Shown here piece by piece: positions 45,499 to 53,397 of a DNA stretch of 64,000 nucleotides. The stretch spans positions 62,001 through 126,000 of the forward strand of contig JAFGWL010000056.1 in assembly GCA_016937175.1 (NCBI GenBank). The letters are read 5' to 3'. The notes under the pieces are model-generated. The model searched no databases, was not told the DNA's origin, and was given only the letters and a program-made list of their open reading frames with translations. The first letter of the stretch is position 1, and every line of letters starts with the position of its first letter. The position numbers were made by a program, and so were the translations under genes. Source of the stretch: Candidatus Mcinerneyibacteriota bacterium. GTDB lineage: Bacteria > Macinerneyibacteriota > Macinerneyibacteria > Macinerneyibacteriales > DSCS01.

Positions 45499-46844
45499 TA
45501 CTTCTCCTCCCTTATGAGATGGATGAACTCCTCCATCCGCATACCCCGTGACCCTTTAAAGAGCAGCAGGCTGTAGTCATTTCCGACTTCTCTGAGATAC
45601 CCGGCATATTCACGGCGGTCTTTAAAAAATGCGAATTGCGGGAACTCTTCTTTCAGGGCGTAAAACTCCGGCCCCAATAGCAGAGCCTGCGACCGGGGGA
45701 TCCGGCGGCAGAGCTCCAGGGCTTCCCGGTGATAGCGTTTGCTCTCCTGCCCCAATTCCAGCATATCTCCCAGGCAGAAGAGTTTCCGGAATGAGCCGAA
45801 ACGCGCAGAGATCTCTTCCAGAACCGCCTTCAGGGTGGCCGGCGAAGAGTTGTATGTATCGTCTACAATGAACAGCCCTTCTTCTTCCCGGATTGTGAAC
45901 CGGCCTCCTGTGATGACGCATTTCTCCAGCCCGGTCCTGATCTGGCCGGGGGATACTCCCATATTGAGAGCCACCGCCACGGCTGCTGCAGCGTTGAAGG
46001 CGTAGTTCACCGACCAGACGGGGATCCTGTAAGGCTCTCCGTTCAACTCGAAATGCACTTCTCCCTTCCCTGCAGTGACCGGGCCCACACGATAGTCGCA
46101 TCCTTCGCCCTTTCCGTATGAGAGGACCCGCTCATAGGCCTTTCCGGCTTCTGCCAGGCGAGGGTCGTCTCCGTAGACCAGCTTTACAGCTTTAGGGTCC
46201 ATCATCTCAAAAAGCTGGACTTTCCCCGCATAGACGCGATCCAGGGTTTGGAGATACTCCATATGGACAGGGCTGATCCCTGTGATCACCCCGATATCGG
46301 GCTTCAACGCTTTGGCCAGGATCCCGATATCCCCGAAGTGGTCCATCCCCAGCTCCATCACGACCACCTCCCGGCTGAAATTATTGAAAAAAGTAAGGGG
46401 GACACCCCATTCGTTATTGAGGTTTCCTTCTGTCTTCCCCGTCTTGTAAAGAGAGGAAAGGGCACTGTGTATAAAATCTTTGGTGGTCGTTTTTCCATAA
46501 GAGCCTGTGACAGCCACTATACGCTGATGAGCCGTGAGAACCCGCAGAGCCTCCACCAGGTCGAGCAATGTCCTGATCGGGGCGTCGGTAATAAGGACGG
46601 GGACATCGATTCTTTTATCCACATAGGCTCCGTTTTCGGCTACGACAAAAGCCGCCCCCTTCTCTACAGCCTGGTTGATGAAACGGTTCCCGTCGGCATG
46701 GTCTCCCTTCCGTGCGATAAAAAGGCAGCCCGGAAAGGCCTGCCGGGAATCAAGGACAGCTCCGCTGAACGACGGATAATCGTCCCAGCGGCCGATACGG
46801 TCGATATGGTGGATCATGGAATAATCGATGAGACGTGTGGTCAT
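45498..46844 (-). CDS. murF: UDP-MurNAc-tripeptide:D-Ala-D-Ala ligase
   Basis: The 448-residue Mur ligase has ATP site VTGSYGKTTTKDF (near 112), the MurF-specific GNLNNEWGVPLT, MELGMDHFGDI and the C-domain DDTYNSSPATL. It adds D-Ala-D-Ala to complete the pentapeptide. It overlaps the ftsI stop by 4 nt with ggagg only 3 nt before the ATG. murE, normally between ftsI and murF, is missing at this junction. Confidence 0.96.
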   Translation of the reverse strand: MTTRLIDYSMIHHIDRIGRWDDYPSFSGAVLDSRQAFPGCLFIARKGDHADGNRFINQAVEKGAAFVVAENGAYVDKRIDVPVLITDAPIRTLLDLVEALRVLTAHQRIVAVTGSYGKTTTKDFIHSALSSLYKTGKTEGNLNNEWGVPLTFFNNFSREVVVMELGMDHFGDIGILAKALKPDIGVITGISPVHMEYLQTLDRVYAGKVQLFEMMDPKAVKLVYGDDPRLAEAGKAYERVLSYGKGEGCDYRVGPVTAGKGEVHFELNGEPYRIPVWSVNYAFNAAAAVAVALNMGVSPGQIRTGLEKCVITGGRFTIREEEGLFIVDDTYNSSPATLKAVLEEISARFGSFRKLFCLGDMLELGQESKRYHREALELCRRIPRSQALLLGPEFYALKEEFPQFAFFKDRREYAGYLREVGNDYSLLLFKGSRGMRMEEFIHLIREEK

Positions 46845-48508
46845 AGTCCTCCGTAACGCGCCACTTGCTCAGCGGCTTTTTTAAAAACAGGAACAGCGAA
46901 TTGCGAAGCATACCCGCCTTTGCTGGGTTCGTCCATCATGATCCCTATGACATACTGTGGATCATCGGCCGGGAAGAACCCGATAAATGTCCCGACGACC
47001 CGGCTTCTGTCGTACTGATTCCGGGATGAATCGTACTTTGTGGCCGTCCCTGTCTTGCCAGCTACCGGGACGCCTCTGGGAGAAGCCTTGTCATTGAGTC
47101 CTTTTTCCACCACATCCCGGAGGATCTTACGGACACGGGAAGCGGCATTCTTGTCCAGGACACGGCGGATCATCACGGGTTTCACATGGTAAGTAGCTCC
47201 CCGGCTGTAATCCACCCTGTTCACAACATGAAGTTCAGGAAGAAGCCCGCCGTTGGCCGGAACTGTGTAGGCAGCTGTCAGCCGGAGAAGGTTGACTGCC
47301 ATACCATAACCGATGGAAAATGTCCCCAATTCAGCCGGGACCCATTTCTCCACATCTTTGATCCGGCACATGGCTTCATTGGGGAGCTCAAGGGATTTTT
47401 TTTCTGTGAATCCGAAGAGTTTGGCATAATAGTAAAGCTTTTCTTTTCCGAGCTTGTCAGCCAGTTTGATCACTCCCACGTTACTCGACCTCTGAAAGAC
47501 TTCTGAAAAGGTCAGCTTCTTATTTACCAATGTATCCCTGATCCACTCCCCCTTATAGTTGATGACACCCCCTTCGCAATCGATGATGTCGGTTTCTCCT
47601 GCAGCATCCTCCTGAAGGGCGGCAGCCAACGTGACAAGCTTAAAACTGGATCCAGGCTCAAAGGAGTGGGCGATAGCACGGTTGATCACTTTGTCGCTAC
47701 CGGCATAATCGAAAAAGCGATTGGGATCGAAGGAAGGAAAGCTTCCCATGGCCAGTATCTCACCTGTTTTGGGGTCCAGGACGACACCTGAAACTGAAAG
47801 GGGCGAAAACTCTTCATACCCCCACCGGAGGGCCTCTTCGAGAAAGTATTGGATATTCGTATCCACCGTCAGGACGACATCAGCGCCATCATCAGGCAGA
47901 GCATTCATATCTGTGACTCCCACACCGCTCAAAAGCATGTCAAAGGCTTTTTCCGCTCCGGTGGACTGCCCGGCATAATTGACATACCCTAAAACATGCG
48001 CCCCCAGGGAGCCCATGGGATAATAACGCACGGCATCATCCTCGCGCACAAAGATCCCCCGGCACGCGTTGAGAGCAGCTATCTCTTCCGCGTCCGGTTC
48101 CACCCTTCGGGCTACCGGTATGTAACGGGACTTTCTCTCGATCTCCCTGGAGATCCTTTTCAACTCGTCTCCGGCGATATCACCGAGAAGAGCCAGGGTT
48201 TTTTCCTTCTCGCCGGGGCCGATAAGAGACCCGTCTGCAAAAATGCGGTAATGATAAAGTGTCGTGGCCATGAGGCTCCCGTTACGTGAATAAATATTCC
48301 CTCTCAGGGGGCGGAACCTTCTTTCCGTGGCCAAAGTATTGTCTACAACCCTCTGGTAACGGTTCGTCGTAGCCTCGAGAGACCGGCTGTCCCTGAAGAC
48401 CTGGATATTGATAAGACGGATGGCGATGACCAGGTACCCGGCGCAGGCCAGGGCGAACAGGATCTTTCCATACCGGTTTCCTTTTTTAATACTCACGGGC
48501 TTCTCCAT
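46841..48508 (-). CDS. ftsI: class B penicillin-binding protein FtsI (PBP3)
   Basis: The 555-residue transpeptidase has an N-terminal membrane helix (about 15-37), a dimerisation/pedestal domain with RGNIYSRNG (69-77), and the catalytic motifs SSFK (S287, K290), RSSNVG and AGKTGTATK. It cross-links septal peptidoglycan with FtsW. The ATG at 48508 lies 23 nt inside ftsL and has a poor ribosome site; a GTG at 48496, 6 nt after ggag, is a plausible alternative that would drop only four residues. No PASTA domains are present. Confidence 0.95.
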   Translation of the reverse strand: MEKPVSIKKGNRYGKILFALACAGYLVIAIRLINIQVFRDSRSLEATTNRYQRVVDNTLATERRFRPLRGNIYSRNGSLMATTLYHYRIFADGSLIGPGEKEKTLALLGDIAGDELKRISREIERKSRYIPVARRVEPDAEEIAALNACRGIFVREDDAVRYYPMGSLGAHVLGYVNYAGQSTGAEKAFDMLLSGVGVTDMNALPDDGADVVLTVDTNIQYFLEEALRWGYEEFSPLSVSGVVLDPKTGEILAMGSFPSFDPNRFFDYAGSDKVINRAIAHSFEPGSSFKLVTLAAALQEDAAGETDIIDCEGGVINYKGEWIRDTLVNKKLTFSEVFQRSSNVGVIKLADKLGKEKLYYYAKLFGFTEKKSLELPNEAMCRIKDVEKWVPAELGTFSIGYGMAVNLLRLTAAYTVPANGGLLPELHVVNRVDYSRGATYHVKPVMIRRVLDKNAASRVRKILRDVVEKGLNDKASPRGVPVAGKTGTATKYDSSRNQYDRSRVVGTFIGFFPADDPQYVIGIMMDEPSKGGYASQFAVPVFKKAAEQVARYGGL

Positions 48509-48746
48509 TCCAGGCCTGGGTAAGCCCCTTGCCGACAGCCCATTTTTTGACAGCCTCCATACTCAGGCTCTTTTCGATCTCAGTTTTGAGAAGCCTGTTT
48601 TTCAGCTTCAGGGAAATGACCTCTTCTCTCAGCGTATAGATCTCTGCTCTCAGGCGCTCTTTTTCCACATACATCACAGCCTCCAGCAGAAATACACAGA
48701 CCAGTAAAAGAAGAAGAAAGATGAAAATTTTCCTTGCGCGTATCAT
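48486..48746 (-). CDS. ftsL: cell division protein FtsL-like
   Basis: The 86-residue bitopic protein has an N-terminal membrane helix (about 7-28) followed by a coiled coil with heptad leucines (about 30-60, LRAEIYTLREEVISLK). Sequence alone would not identify such a short protein, but size, topology and the place between rsmH and ftsI are diagnostic for FtsL, which activates FtsWI with FtsB. The ATG overlaps the rsmH stop. Confidence 0.85.
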   Translation of the reverse strand: MIRARKIFIFLLLLLVCVFLLEAVMYVEKERLRAEIYTLREEVISLKLKNRLLKTEIEKSLSMEAVKKWAVGKGLTQAWNGEAREY

Positions 48747-49672
48747 AATCTCTCCGCCACCCTCATCCGGGCACTCCGGCTTCTGGGATTCTCCTCTTTT
48801 TCCTGGGCTTCCGGGATGATGACCTTTTTATGGACAGCCTTGAGGGAGGCTTTATGCCCGCAGACACAGACCGGGACATTTTTCGGGCAGAGACAGTCCC
48901 GGCTTTCTGTCCTTATAAAATTCTTTACGATCCTATCCTCCAGCGAATGGTAAGAGATCACAACCAGTCGCCCTCCCGGCCTCAACCGTGCCACAGCTTC
49001 TTCCAGTCCCCTCTCCAGACGCTCCAGCTCCCTGTTTACATAGATCCGTATCCCCTGAAAAGTGCGCGTCGCAGGGTCCAGGGACATGGCTCTGCGTTCG
49101 GCTGCCGGGAAACAGGAGCGGACGATCTCTGCCAGTTCTACTGTGGTTTCGACAGGTCTGTGAGCACAGATCATCTTTGCAATCCTGCGCGAACGGCGCT
49201 CTTCCCCATAGCGGAAAAGGATATCAGCCAGCTCCCTTTCAGAAAAACGGTTGACGACCTGCCATGCCGTTTCGGACGAGGAGCGGTCCATCCGCATGTC
49301 GAGGGCGGCTGGTTTGGAAAATGAAAATCCACGCACCCCTTCATCCAGCTGATGCGAGGAGACACCGAGATCCATGAGGATCCCGTCGAAAGGAGCCAAC
49401 GGGTCCACCTTTTCCCACAGAGGGGATTCTCCGAAATTGCCGTAATAGGCATGAAAAGAAGAGTAAGAAGATAAACGGTTTTTCGAAAATTCCAGAGCCT
49501 CTTCATCCTGGTCCGCTCCGGCCAGAAGGCCCGAATCGGGATCAAGTCTTTTTAAGATGGCTTCGGCATGGCCGCCTCCGCCGAGGGTCAGGTCCAGATA
49601 GCATCCCCGGGGCCGGATGTTCAGGCCTTCGAGGACTTCTTTGAGAAGGACCGGTTCATGATAAGAGGCCAT
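48743..49672 (-). CDS. rsmH: 16S rRNA (cytosine1402-N4)-methyltransferase
   Basis: The protein of about 309 residues has the family start SYHEPVLLKEVLEGL, SAM-binding LDLTLGGGGHAEAIL, MDLGVSSHQLDEGVRGFSF and the C-terminal VISYHSLEDRIVKNF. It methylates C1402 of 16S rRNA in the decoding centre. I prefer the ATG at 49672 (MASYHEP) to a GTG four codons upstream that overlaps mraZ, because it matches the family N-terminus. It lies 4 nt after mraZ. Confidence 0.96.
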   Translation of the reverse strand: MASYHEPVLLKEVLEGLNIRPRGCYLDLTLGGGGHAEAILKRLDPDSGLLAGADQDEEALEFSKNRLSSYSSFHAYYGNFGESPLWEKVDPLAPFDGILMDLGVSSHQLDEGVRGFSFSKPAALDMRMDRSSSETAWQVVNRFSERELADILFRYGEERRSRRIAKMICAHRPVETTVELAEIVRSCFPAAERRAMSLDPATRTFQGIRIYVNRELERLERGLEEAVARLRPGGRLVVISYHSLEDRIVKNFIRTESRDCLCPKNVPVCVCGHKASLKAVHKKVIIPEAQEKEENPRSRSARMRVAERL

Positions 49673-49676
49673 TGGA

Positions 49677-50120
49677 TCAATCACTTTCCCGACGGGCCAT
49701 ATAATCCAGGAACTGACCGCTCAATTCCTCGACCTCCTCTACCTCCTTACCGAAGCGTTCCGGAGCCCACAATTCCACATAATCACCGACTCCGATTATT
49801 TCGACATCCTTGTTGATACCGGAAAAATCCAATAGAGATTTCGGCAGTAAAACTCTCCCCTGGCTGTCGATCTTCACTTCGGCGGCAGAAGAAAACTTGA
49901 CCCGCATGTATTGTCTGTACTTGTAGTCATGTAGCGCTTTTTTACGGATGGGGCCAACATACTCTTGCCACGTTTCCCAGGGATATAGGGTAATATGCCG
50001 GGCTTCACCGTCTCCCTTAGCCAGGACGACAGTATCAGCTGTGATCTTTTGACGAAAATTCGACGGTAGCTTCAGGCGCTGTTTATCGTCAATGGCATGT
50101 GTATAGCTCCCGATAAACAT
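49677..50120 (-). CDS. mraZ: division/cell wall cluster transcriptional repressor MraZ
   Basis: The 147-residue protein has two AbrB/SpoVT-like repeats (FIGSYTHAIDDKQRLKLPSNFR near 2-23 and VKIDSQGRVLLPKSLL near 83-98) joined by the family's YPWETWQEY block. MraZ assembles into a ring and binds direct repeats upstream of itself. Three such boxes lie in the leader (50126-50150), so autorepression of the whole cluster is expected. Ribosome site ggaggg overlaps the last box. Confidence 0.97.
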   Translation of the reverse strand: MFIGSYTHAIDDKQRLKLPSNFRQKITADTVVLAKGDGEARHITLYPWETWQEYVGPIRKKALHDYKYRQYMRVKFSSAAEVKIDSQGRVLLPKSLLDFSGINKDVEIIGVGDYVELWAPERFGKEVEEVEELSGQFLDYMARRESD

Positions 50121-50125
50121 AAACC

Positions 50126-50150
50126 CTCCATTTCATCCCACTTCGTTCCA
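50126..50150 (-). promoter_or_regulatory. MraZ operator: three TGGRR boxes at 10-bp spacing
   Basis: On the minus strand TGGAA (50146-50150), TGGGA (50136-50140) and TGGAG (50126-50130) repeat every 10 bp with 5-nt spacers, the known MraZ arrangement. They cover about +1 to +25 of the expected transcript and reach the mraZ ribosome site. A fourth TGGGG (50167-50171) lies off-register inside the promoter spacer. Confidence 0.8.
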
Positions 50151-50157
50151 CATCTAT

Positions 50158-50186
50158 ATATTATCACCCCACTATGGTAATGTCAA
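50158..50186 (-). promoter_or_regulatory. promoter of the division/cell wall cluster
   Basis: TTGACA (50181-50186) and TAATAT (50158-50163) on the minus strand have a 17-bp spacer, 37 nt before the mraZ ATG. It is the only clear promoter found ahead of the 23-kb run of genes down to 27103. The A/T-rich block upstream (50187-50240) could act as an UP element. Confidence 0.8.
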
Positions 50187-50342
50187 GGTACACAACGATT
50201 TTTTTTCGTTTTTTTCAGGGATTTTTAAAAAAGTGATTATCCCGGGAACTCCCGGCCCAAAAGGTTGTTTTTTAAGAAGAAAGCAGCATAACCGCGACAG
50301 ACATCATGAACAGCGCAACCGAACCTCCTTCACACCCTCAGC

Positions 50343-50390
50343 AACAGGAACGGGGCACCTCAGGTGCCCCGTTCCTGTTTTATCTCTTTT
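50343..50390. terminator. strong hairpin between the lipoprotein gene and the division cluster
   Basis: A perfect 17-bp stem with a 3-nt loop (50343-50379; arms AACAGGAACGGGGCACC and its complement) begins 10 nt after the lipoprotein stop. The T-rich tail (TTTTATCTCTTTT) is on the plus-strand side; on the minus strand only two Ts follow. It may stop transcription both ways. The rest of 50187-50342 shows only A/T tracts and no supportable gene. Confidence 0.6.
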
Positions 50391-51436
50391 CATGGAAGCG
50401 TATAGACAAGGATCCATTTGTCTCCGCCGGGAGACGTTTCTTTTGTGGCTCCCAGAGCCTGAGACAATTCTCCCTTATCATCGATGGCCAGGAGGACCAG
50501 CTTTCCTTCTGTGACCCCTACAGCACTCAGCATTCCTTCAAACCGGGAGACAGGCCCTTTTATGGTATAGAGATGCCTGCCGCCCTCTTTATCAAAGACA
50601 GCTACAGCACATTCACTTTTCATCTTCCCTGTCCTCTGGGCTTTTTCAAGGTCCGCGGGAAAGGGTAGGTAGAGATGCGATCTGTCTGCTGCTATCCCGA
50701 AGGTGATAAGGGAACCCGGTAGATCGGCGTAGACCTTCTCCTCATTCCAGTGATCATCCAGCCGGGATAGCCTGAGAGACTTCCGGGAGACGAGTGAGAA
50801 AAGGACTCCTTCAGAGACCAGGGGAATCGTCAGCCGTGTCCCCCGGGTCTCCAACTCCTCCATTCCCCGGTAGATATCTTCATATTCTCTTTTCCGCAGG
50901 GTCTTAACTGCTCCGTTTTCAACCCGCCCTTCTCCGTATTGGACGCTGAGCAGCCCGCTATAGAGAAAGGTCTCCCCGGTCTGCTGATGAAAGAAGGGGA
51001 TCCCCTGATCGGGATCCATCATCACATCTTCCATAAAATCTCCCTCGGGGGAGTAGAGGGAGAACTTGAGAAGCTGTATATCGTAGATCATATAATATTT
51101 CTCACTCAGAGTCGTCTGCATGGGAGCCAGGACCTCCCCGGGGCCTTTCCCCTTGGGAATGACGAAAGAGGAGATCTCTTCTCCCCCGAGCCCTGTCAGA
51201 ACCAGGGCCATCTCTTCTCCCCGGTCCCGTATCGAATAGATCGTGCCGTTTCCGACGCCCATATTGAACATAGGATTATTATTGATAAGGTCGTCGATCT
51301 TCCAGGCTGCATCCAGGGTGAGTTCCTTTTCTCCCTCAAGCGGATGAGACAGGTCGGATAAGGGCTTCCGGGCACAGCCTGTGACAAACAGGACAATCAG
51401 AATGAGTATAACGGACACCACTTTACTTCTTTTCAT
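50390..51436 (-). CDS. lipoprotein with a 6-bladed beta-propeller-like domain
   Basis: The 348-residue protein has a lipoprotein signal peptide with lipobox LFVTGC (Cys21). The block SFVIPKGKGPGEVLAPM is typical of 6-bladed beta-propeller lipoproteins, in which a GKGPGE loop opens a blade. Its exact role is unknown. It is the last gene of the GntR/ABC operon, overlapping the gntR end by 14 nt, so it may be an extracytoplasmic partner of the exporter or a stress-response lipoprotein. A strong hairpin follows. Confidence 0.72.
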   Translation of the reverse strand: MKRSKVVSVILILIVLFVTGCARKPLSDLSHPLEGEKELTLDAAWKIDDLINNNPMFNMGVGNGTIYSIRDRGEEMALVLTGLGGEEISSFVIPKGKGPGEVLAPMQTTLSEKYYMIYDIQLLKFSLYSPEGDFMEDVMMDPDQGIPFFHQQTGETFLYSGLLSVQYGEGRVENGAVKTLRKREYEDIYRGMEELETRGTRLTIPLVSEGVLFSLVSRKSLRLSRLDDHWNEEKVYADLPGSLITFGIAADRSHLYLPFPADLEKAQRTGKMKSECAVAVFDKEGGRHLYTIKGPVSRFEGMLSAVGVTEGKLVLLAIDDKGELSQALGATKETSPGGDKWILVYTLP

Positions 51437-51791
51437 CGTTCCATATCCTTTCCATAGCCGTGTACAGGGCTTTTTGAGTAAACCCGAGGAGACGGGCGCG
51501 TTTGATAAAATTTCTCATTTCCCGCTCTTGAAAATCTCTTTTCAATTCATCGGCAAGCCTTTCGGCAGCTCTGGTGGCTACCCTGTTCCCCACGCCCCGC
51601 TCCATTTCCAAGACGCCCTCTTTCTGAAGATCGCGGAGGGTATGCAGAACAGTATTAGGATTCACACCAAGGTCAGTACTCAGGACCCGTACACTGGGAA
51701 TATGATCGCCCTCTTTCCACCTTCCCGAGATGATCTCGGTGACAATCATATCTCTGATCTGCTGATAGATAGGTTTATCATGGGCAAACAT
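51423..51791 (-). CDS. GntR family regulator, YtrA subfamily
   Basis: The 122-residue repressor has the GntR winged helix (PIYQQIRDMIVTEIISGRW, HIPSVRVLSTDLGVNPNTVLHTLRDLQKEGVL) and only a short helical dimerisation tail, which defines the YtrA type. YtrA regulators usually control a neighbouring ABC transporter, as here. A palindromic site over the operon's -10 (53349-53372) is the likely operator. It starts 1 nt after the permease stop, with ribosome site gggagg. Confidence 0.93.
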   Translation of the reverse strand: MFAHDKPIYQQIRDMIVTEIISGRWKEGDHIPSVRVLSTDLGVNPNTVLHTLRDLQKEGVLEMERGVGNRVATRAAERLADELKRDFQEREMRNFIKRARLLGFTQKALYTAMERIWNDEKK

Positions 51792-51792
51792 C

Positions 51793-52503
51793 TCAATCCT
51801 CCCGGTAAGCCAGCCTGGAGAGGGCCAGCCAGGCCAGTCCGTAAAAGAGTCCGCCCTGGAAAAGGAAATGGAGAAGGATCAGAAGCCCGCCTTCCGCACC
51901 GGGAACTATCCAGGAGGCGATACCCCACAAGAGACGTCCCATGAAGAGGGCAAAGGCCACCATCCCTGCAAAGATGAGCAGGTTTGCGATACCTTGATGT
52001 TGCCTGATAAGGGCGAAGAAGAAAGAAAAGAGGGAAAACGCGGCCATAGAAGCCAGGATAGCCAGAAGGATCACAGGGTCGAACTCGCCTCCCCCTGTAA
52101 AGGTCACCTCTTCACCCCGGGCTGCAGACGAGAGAAACATCAGAGCCAGCCAGATCACAATATTCATGAGCATCCAGAGGAGTCCGTAAAGGGTAGTCCC
52201 CACAACTTTGGATTGCTTCGAAGCCGGAAAGAGGATAAAGGCCCTGCGGCTTCCCACCGCCCGGATGACGTGAGCGATGACTCCGAAGGTCATGTTGACC
52301 GTGAAAGCCAGGCCCGCTCCGATCAGAAAAAGATTCCCCTCTGCGATAAAGCGGACCACTCCTCCCCCTCTCTGTGCAAAGGGGGCTGCCAGAAGAGTGA
52401 TGATATAGAGCAGGATGTAGACACAGGGGCCTGAGATGAGAAGTGACCGCCATCTTGTCTTCAGCTGATAGTCTAAAACAGATAAAAAGTTATTTCTTTT
52501 CAT
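51793..52503 (-). CDS. ABC transporter permease-like membrane protein
   Basis: The 236-residue protein has about six hydrophobic segments and no soluble domain. It follows the ABC ATPase with a 14-nt overlap and precedes the YtrA-type regulator, so it is the membrane half of that exporter. No closer family is recognisable; it loosely resembles ABC-2 type permeases. Ribosome site aaggag within the ATPase end. Substrate unknown, often antimicrobial or lipid-related in such operons. Confidence 0.75.
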   Translation of the reverse strand: MKRNNFLSVLDYQLKTRWRSLLISGPCVYILLYIITLLAAPFAQRGGGVVRFIAEGNLFLIGAGLAFTVNMTFGVIAHVIRAVGSRRAFILFPASKQSKVVGTTLYGLLWMLMNIVIWLALMFLSSAARGEEVTFTGGGEFDPVILLAILASMAAFSLFSFFFALIRQHQGIANLLIFAGMVAFALFMGRLLWGIASWIVPGAEGGLLILLHFLFQGGLFYGLAWLALSRLAYRED

Positions 52504-53332
52504 GGTCAGACTCCTTTCCTTCCATGGTCACAGCTTCCAGAAACGTAACCAGGTCAGCAGGCCTTACGGCGTTTCCGTGCTGTTCAGGGTGGCGGATAAG
52601 GACATATTCCGTCCCCAGGATCGTCTTTCTTTGTAGAAGATCGCTTTCAGGCCCTTTGAAGTCCGATGCCTCCATCCATCCTGTAAGGCTGAGAGCTTCG
52701 TCCAGAGGCCCGGAATAGCAGATCCGCCCCTTCTCCATGACAAGGATATCATCCAGAAGAGACTGACACTCTTCCATGTGATGAGAAGCCAGCAGCACGA
52801 TCCGCTCAGGGTCATGATGCGCTACCATCTCCCGGACAAGCTCTCTCTGTGCAGGCATGTCCATGCCGTCATTCACTTCATCCATGAGAAAAAGACGGGC
52901 CCGGACAGCAAGGCCGAAATAGAAGTAGACTCTTTTGAGCCATCCGTGTGAGAGGCTTTTCAGGGACATGTCCCCTTCAAGGCCGTTTTTTTTAAGAAGG
53001 GTATCAAAGATCTCCCTCTCCCATCGGGGGTAGAGGGGGCCGAGCCGGAAAAAAGCGCTGATCTTCAGGTCAGAGCGAACGGGGGATTCCGGAATGTAGT
53101 AGAGAGCCTCCAGATAGTCTCTGCTCCTTTTTCTGCTCTCCATCCCATCAAACCGGATCGCCCCCCGGTATCCTGTCAACAGTCCGGATATGAGGTTCAG
53201 AAGCGTGGTCTTCCCGCTTCCGTTCCGTCCGATTATCCCATAGGTCCTGCCCGGCTCAAAAGAAAGCGATTCGTTCTGAATCAAAGCTCTGCCGGGGCTG
53301 TAGCCGAAAGACACCTTGTCGAGTGATAACAT
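52490..53332 (-). CDS. ABC transporter ATP-binding protein
   Basis: The 280-residue ATPase has Walker A IGRNGSGKTTLLN (near 34-46), a Q-loop region, a divergent signature (LKSLSHGWLKRVYFYFGLA, where LSGGQ reads LSHGW), Walker B ARLFLMDEVNDGMD and the switch SHHMEEC. The signature change and the DEVND in place of DEPT are unusual but occur in YtrB-like ATPases. It opens the operon regulated by the GntR protein. Strong aaggaggt ribosome site. Confidence 0.88.
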   Translation of the reverse strand: MLSLDKVSFGYSPGRALIQNESLSFEPGRTYGIIGRNGSGKTTLLNLISGLLTGYRGAIRFDGMESRKRSRDYLEALYYIPESPVRSDLKISAFFRLGPLYPRWEREIFDTLLKKNGLEGDMSLKSLSHGWLKRVYFYFGLAVRARLFLMDEVNDGMDMPAQRELVREMVAHHDPERIVLLASHHMEECQSLLDDILVMEKGRICYSGPLDEALSLTGWMEASDFKGPESDLLQRKTILGTEYVLIRHPEQHGNAVRPADLVTFLEAVTMEGKESDHEKK

Positions 53333-53348
53333 AGTACCTCCTTGTTAT

Positions 53349-53372
53349 ACTGTTTTAGTTAACTATAACAGT
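53349..53372. promoter_or_regulatory. palindromic operator, probably for the GntR/YtrA regulator
   Basis: A 24-bp inverted repeat has half-sites ACTGTTTTAGTT and AACTATAACAGT on the plus strand, matching at 11 of 12 positions with a perfect AGTTAACT core. It spans the -10 element and transcript start of the ABC operon, a position fitting repression. Assignment to the encoded regulator is inference. Confidence 0.7.
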
Positions 53373-53390
53373 AGACACAAAAAAAAACAA
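53362..53390 (-). promoter_or_regulatory. promoter of the ABC-gntR-lipoprotein operon
   Basis: TTGTTT (53385-53390) and TATAGT (53362-53367) on the minus strand are 17 bp apart, with a T9 tract inside the -35 and spacer. The -10 lies in the palindromic operator. Confidence 0.6.
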
Positions 53391-53397
53391 GAAAGTT

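Noticed and set aside
50306-50668. Plus-strand ORF crossing the hairpin near 50343-50379
   Set aside because: It runs antisense into the lipoprotein gene, has no homology and crosses a 17-bp stem; a coding role is unlikely.
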